From Sporocytophaga sp. (GTDB taxonomy: Bacteria > Bacteroidota > Bacteroidia > Cytophagales > Cytophagaceae), in the NCBI GenBank assembly GCA_024707265.1, contig JANQAB010000003.1:558001-622000 (forward strand): 64,000 nt of DNA. The letters are read 5' to 3'. Position 1 is the stretch's first letter. Every line of letters begins with the position of its first letter. Positions 63,295 to 64,000 of this stretch are shown here, one piece after another. The notes under the pieces were generated by a model that was not told the origin of the DNA, made no database searches, and saw only the letters and a program-made list of their open reading frames with translations. The translations under genes were made by a program, and so were the position numbers.

Positions 63295-63521
63295 CTAAAT
63301 AATTTTTTCAATAAAGTCCTTATCCCTGACCCATCGCCTTAAAAAGAAGGAAAGAATCATGGATATAATTAAATTAGTAGATTACTTTATCAATTTCGAT
63401 AGCAAAAAGCTAACTGGAAGTCTTGGGCATCCTGATGCATAAAGTTGGAAATTACTGATGACTAAGGCTAAGCCAAAGACACTACTTTCAACTTTCAGCT
63501 TTAAACTTTTAGCTTTCAGCT

Positions 63522-64000
63522 TTATGGTATATACGAAATCTGAACAGGCATCTTTTTATCTACCCCTGATAAACGCTCATAAGCTTTCTGAGAAATCTTG
63601 ATAATCACCTTATCTTCAAGATTTCCATTCTGAAGCTTTCCTATAACCCGTACAAACAACTTCTGTCCATTTGCTTCATTTTTCACCTGTATAATGGTAC
63701 CTACAGGAGCTGTTTTGTGCAAAGCAAGATATTTTGGAGAATCACTGTTTCCTTCAATTACTTCAGCAAAACCACTTTCTGTAACTTTATTAAAATTATC
63801 TGTTGGGGCCACAAATACAGACTCCTGCTGCTGGGTAGTTTTTCCTGTAGTTTTTGGGGTTGAAGTAGTTTTAGGTTCGTCTTTTTTTACTTCAGATTTA
63901 GCAGATGCACTTGCAGTGCTTGTTCCACCAGCTTTTCCAGGAATATTGACCGTTTGCCCCACTTTTAACTCCGTCAGTCCTGGATTTGCTTTTCTTATTT
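63522..64000 (-). CDS. LysM + RlpA-like double-psi barrel protein, C-terminal part
   Basis: The frame is open to the window edge and reads ...NPGLTELKVGQTVNIPG, the end of a LysM repeat. A Lys/Thr/Ser/Gln-rich linker (~60 aa) follows. Then comes a double-psi beta-barrel segment (SGFAEVIEGNSDSPKYLALHKTAPVGTIIQVKNEANGQKLFVRVIGKL...VIIKISQKAYERLSG...VQISYI) typical of RlpA-like peptidoglycan-binding proteins in Bacteroidota. The N-terminus lies beyond 64000. It probably acts in the cell envelope. Confidence 0.85.
   Translation of the reverse strand, partial: IRKANPGLTELKVGQTVNIPGKAGGTSTASASAKSEVKKDEPKTTSTPKTTGKTTQQQESVFVAPTDNFNKVTESGFAEVIEGNSDSPKYLALHKTAPVGTIIQVKNEANGQKLFVRVIGKLQNGNLEDKVIIKISQKAYERLSGVDKKMPVQISYIP

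Noticed and set aside
63487..63526. Short direct repeats CTTTCAGCTTTA / CTTTTAGCTTTCAGC near the LysM gene
   Set aside because: Only about two to three imperfect copies of a low-complexity word in an AT-rich spacer; no clear function.

Overview
The window looks like a chromosomal segment of a gliding, AT-rich member of the Bacteroidota, probably Cytophagales (Cytophaga/Sporocytophaga-like). This is inferred from several things: type IX secretion (T9SS) sorting domains on four proteins, a giant SprB-repeat adhesin followed by a PorP/SprF partner, promoter boxes of the TTG...TAnnTTTG class, and many Bacteroidota-typical families (TIGR02757, DUF7948/SBBP, HmuY). No insertion sequence, prophage or CRISPR array was seen.

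Layout. 1-2345 (-): start of an RND efflux operon (TolC, then the RND pump, which runs off the edge). 2586-3473 (+): ROK sugar kinase. 3776-12295 (-): one long heme-acquisition operon (TonB receptor, HmuY lipoprotein, tandem-HmuY protein with T9SS tail, small Cys-rich protein, HmuT, HmuU, HmuV, HmuS). It is preceded by a LuxR-type response regulator (12425-13066) whose receiver has Glu where the phospho-acceptor Asp should be. Both promoters carry the same 7-1-7 palindrome (Fur-superfamily type), and three helically phased direct repeats sit just upstream of the heme-operon -33 box. 13573-25764 (+): a 4063-residue secreted multidomain protein (DUF7948, SBBP, Ig/PKD, CARDB, collagen-like, FnIII, T9SS tail).

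25903-30719 (-): small and signalling genes (DUF2267-like, GAF-GAF-PAS, a LAS/M15-like metallopeptidase with a frameshift, a frameshifted membrane protein, a small coiled-coil ORF). 30939-37682 (+): a light-signalling operon. It encodes a CheB-CheR-PAS-histidine kinase fusion, a bacteriophytochrome that stops after PHY (no kinase of its own), a biliverdin-forming heme oxygenase and a single-domain response regulator. The photosensor and kinase genes overlap by 11 nt, so they probably form a split photoreceptor kinase.

37720-54995 (-): a gliding/adhesin operon with a ~4740-residue SprB-like protein (about 54 copies of a 68-residue repeat plus about 6 copies of a 79-residue repeat, type-B CTD), PorP/SprF, and an OmpA/PD40 protein. 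56074-57591 (+): a T9SS-secreted Ig-like protein. 57766-60313: a hypothetical protein, two duplicated tRNA-Glu(TTC) genes with their terminators, and GAPDH. 60436-64000 (-): DCC-thioredoxin membrane protein, DinB-like, PRC-barrel, TIGR02757 and LysM/RlpA-like genes.

A striking global property is the number of apparent frameshifts. Seven are 1-nt shifts in homopolymer runs that split otherwise conserved genes, six of them being one A/T too many. Three more are inside the SprB repeat array, all at the same repeat phase. Most are probably sequence or assembly errors, and the gene models below span them.
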